Shown one piece after another: positions 62,919 through 64,000 of a DNA stretch of 64,000 nt; positions within the stretch are counted from its first letter, which is position 1, and every line of letters begins with the position of its first letter. Position numbers and translations under genes: made by a program. Source of the DNA: Oasisia sp. SBJ-2009 (lineage: Eukaryota > Annelida > Polychaeta > Sabellida > Siboglinidae); NCBI GenBank assembly GCA_964017155.1, contig OZ024856.1:622501-686500 (forward strand). The letters run 5' to 3'. Under the pieces are notes generated by a model that worked only from the letters and a program-made list of their open reading frames with translations, did no database searches and was not told the DNA's origin.

Positions 62919-64000
62919 TTGATACTTGATTTTGTTAATTCAATCAATTATATTCATCTTGCGCATTTTTATGTTTTATATACAGGGCGTCTTAGCAGAC
63001 TTTTGAGGTCGAAAAGACAGCGTGGTCGGCATAAACAAACTGTTTATCGCTCATTTCATATGCACAGCGTAGTAACATGCACCGCTGCGCTTGCGACTAG
63101 CACAAATCGCGCTGTCTTTTCGACCTCAAAAGTTTGCCAAGACGCGCTGTTTATAAAACATAAATACCCGCAAGATGATTATAATTGAATGAATTAATTT
63201 AATCAAGTATCAAATGTTGGCAAAAAAACTGATATAATAGCAACATTGAGGTGGGACCGACTTGTACATAAGTGCCAAATAGTGAAATAGTGAAAACAAA
63301 TTGAGAGTATACGTGCTTTTATGAGAGAGTGCGCGTGAAGGTACGCGCCCGCAAGTGTAGGCATTTATGTACAAGTCGTGCACACCTCAATTTTGGTATT
63401 ATAACTGTATCTTTGCCAACATTTGATACTTGATTTTGTTAATTCAATCAATTATATTCATCTTGCGCATATTTATGTTTTATATACAGCGCGTCTTAGC
63501 AGACTTTTGAGGTCGAAAAGACAGCGTGGTCGGCATATAAAACTGTTTATCGCTCATTTCATATGCACAGCGCAGTAACATGCACCGCTGCGCTTGCGAC
63601 TGGCACAAATCGCGCTATCTTTTCGACCTCAAAAGTTTGCCAAGACGCGCTGTTTATAAAATATAAATACGCGCAAGATGATTATAATTGAATTAATTAA
63701 TTTAATCAAGTATCAAAAATTGGCAAAAATACTGATATAATAGCAACATTGAGGTGGGTCCGACTTGTACATAAGTGCCAAATAGTGAAATACTGAAAAC
63801 AAATTGAGAGTATACGTGCTTTTATGAGAGAGTGCGCGTGAAGGTACGCGCCCGCAAGTGTAGACATTTATGTACAAGTCGTGCACACCTCAATTTTGGT
63901 ATTATAACTGTATCTTTGCCAACATTTGATACTTGATTTTGTTAATTCAATCAATTATATTCATCTTGCGCATTTTTATGTTTTATATACAGCGCGTCTT
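62919..64000. repeat. HOR block 18: end of window, beta-alpha-beta
   Basis: Starts are 62919, 63423 and 63926 (75 bp of a beta copy). The beta at 62919 has CTAGCAC, linking it to the hexamer betas at 34731-43287. Its module B begins as b4 (GGTGGGACC, GAAATAGTG) and ends as b3 (GTGCAC, TATCTTTGCC), another mosaic. The array clearly continues past the window. Confidence 0.88.

Larger units (their letters stand above)
52970..63037. repeat. Decamer HOR: tandem duplication of 5034 bp
   Basis: Ten monomers from spacer A of the copy at 52851 to the left part of the copy at 57885 recur 5034 bp downstream. Private marks line up at exactly this offset: GTACCAAATG (about 53641 and 58675), TTATCATTTAATG (TCATTT at 55631 and 60665) and TTTCTTATGC (the C at 57519 and 62553). 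The TTTCTAAAAC gamma and the GATTGTGTT alpha also correspond. I noticed only scattered single-base differences, for example GTGGATCC in 56375, GACCCGC in 59899 and GATAGTTG in 62416. Edges are approximate (tens of bp). Confidence 0.85.
1..64000. repeat. Satellite DNA array, 503/504-bp monomer, 126 complete copies
   Basis: The same unit of 503 or 504 bp repeats head to tail from the first base to the last. If each monomer is started at the TTGATACTTG motif, complete copies run from 494 to 63925. That is 63,432 bp for 126 copies, which requires 54 copies of 504 bp and 72 of 503 bp. Every step I checked is 503 or 504, so there are no larger indels and no insertions. Length differences come from four 1-bp events: AAACAAAC versus ATAAAAC in spacer A, a T-run insertion in delta2 copies, an extra G in ATGGCATC, and one deletion at 44797-45299. 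All copies have the same orientation. No unique flank, gene or mobile element interrupts them. A long homogeneous array of this kind is typical of eukaryotic centromeric or pericentromeric heterochromatin; that location is inferred. Confidence 0.98.

Noticed and set aside
1..64000. CRISPR array
   Set aside because: The unit is about 503 bp and its spacers are themselves repeated and conserved. CRISPR has repeats of a few tens of bp with unique spacers, and no cas genes are present.
1..64000. rDNA spacer repeats, telomeric repeats or a viral/plasmid concatemer
   Set aside because: There is no rRNA-like sequence, no short telomeric motif, and no replication or capsid gene in any unit. The variants are ordered as HORs, as expected for a chromosomal satellite.

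Overview
The whole 64 kb window is one uninterrupted satellite DNA array. It holds 126 complete and 2 partial head-to-tail monomers of 503 or 504 bp. All have the same orientation, with no unique sequence, no transposon insertion, no RNA gene and no credible protein gene. It has the features of a eukaryotic (peri)centromeric or other heterochromatic satellite block, read well inside the array because neither flank is reached. A hand count of one monomer (2004-2507) gives about 39% GC and 25 CpG sites, above random expectation. This argues against long residence in a heavily CpG-methylated genome and fits, for example, many invertebrates. The species cannot be named from the sequence.

Monomer architecture is the main result. 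Each monomer is two nested fold-back modules. Module A has 101-bp inverted arms (11 mismatches, no gaps in the reference copy) around a 95-bp spacer. Module B has 55-bp inverted arms (5 mismatches) around a 97-bp spacer. The right arm of A runs directly into the left arm of B, and the right arm of B runs directly into the left arm of the next A. The array is therefore a chain of 156-bp blocks alternating in orientation, separated alternately by spacer A and spacer B. A dyad axis recurs about every 252 bp over the whole 64 kb.

Monomers fall into a small library of variants. For module A I use alpha, beta, gamma, delta, delta2 and epsilon. For module B I use b1 to b4. They are arranged in higher-order repeats (HORs) that change along the array: trimers and a pentamer (1-7539), hexamers (7540-13581), pentamers (13582-18615), trimers (18616-21637), dimers (21638-23651), a mixed zone (23652-27177), tetramers (27178-32718), a mosaic junction (32719-34730), hexamers (34731-43286), a mixed zone (43287-50836), tetramers (50837-54864), and a 5034-bp decamer duplication (about 52970-63037) that contains 1510-bp trimers. 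Shared private substitutions mark which blocks are recent copies.

Several short open frames (82-89 codons) recur with the monomer. They start only at TTG, lie across palindromic DNA and vary like the surrounding repeat, so I treat them as artefacts. Positions and identities were worked out by eye. Variant assignments are reliable at the diagnostic sites quoted, but I did not align every base.
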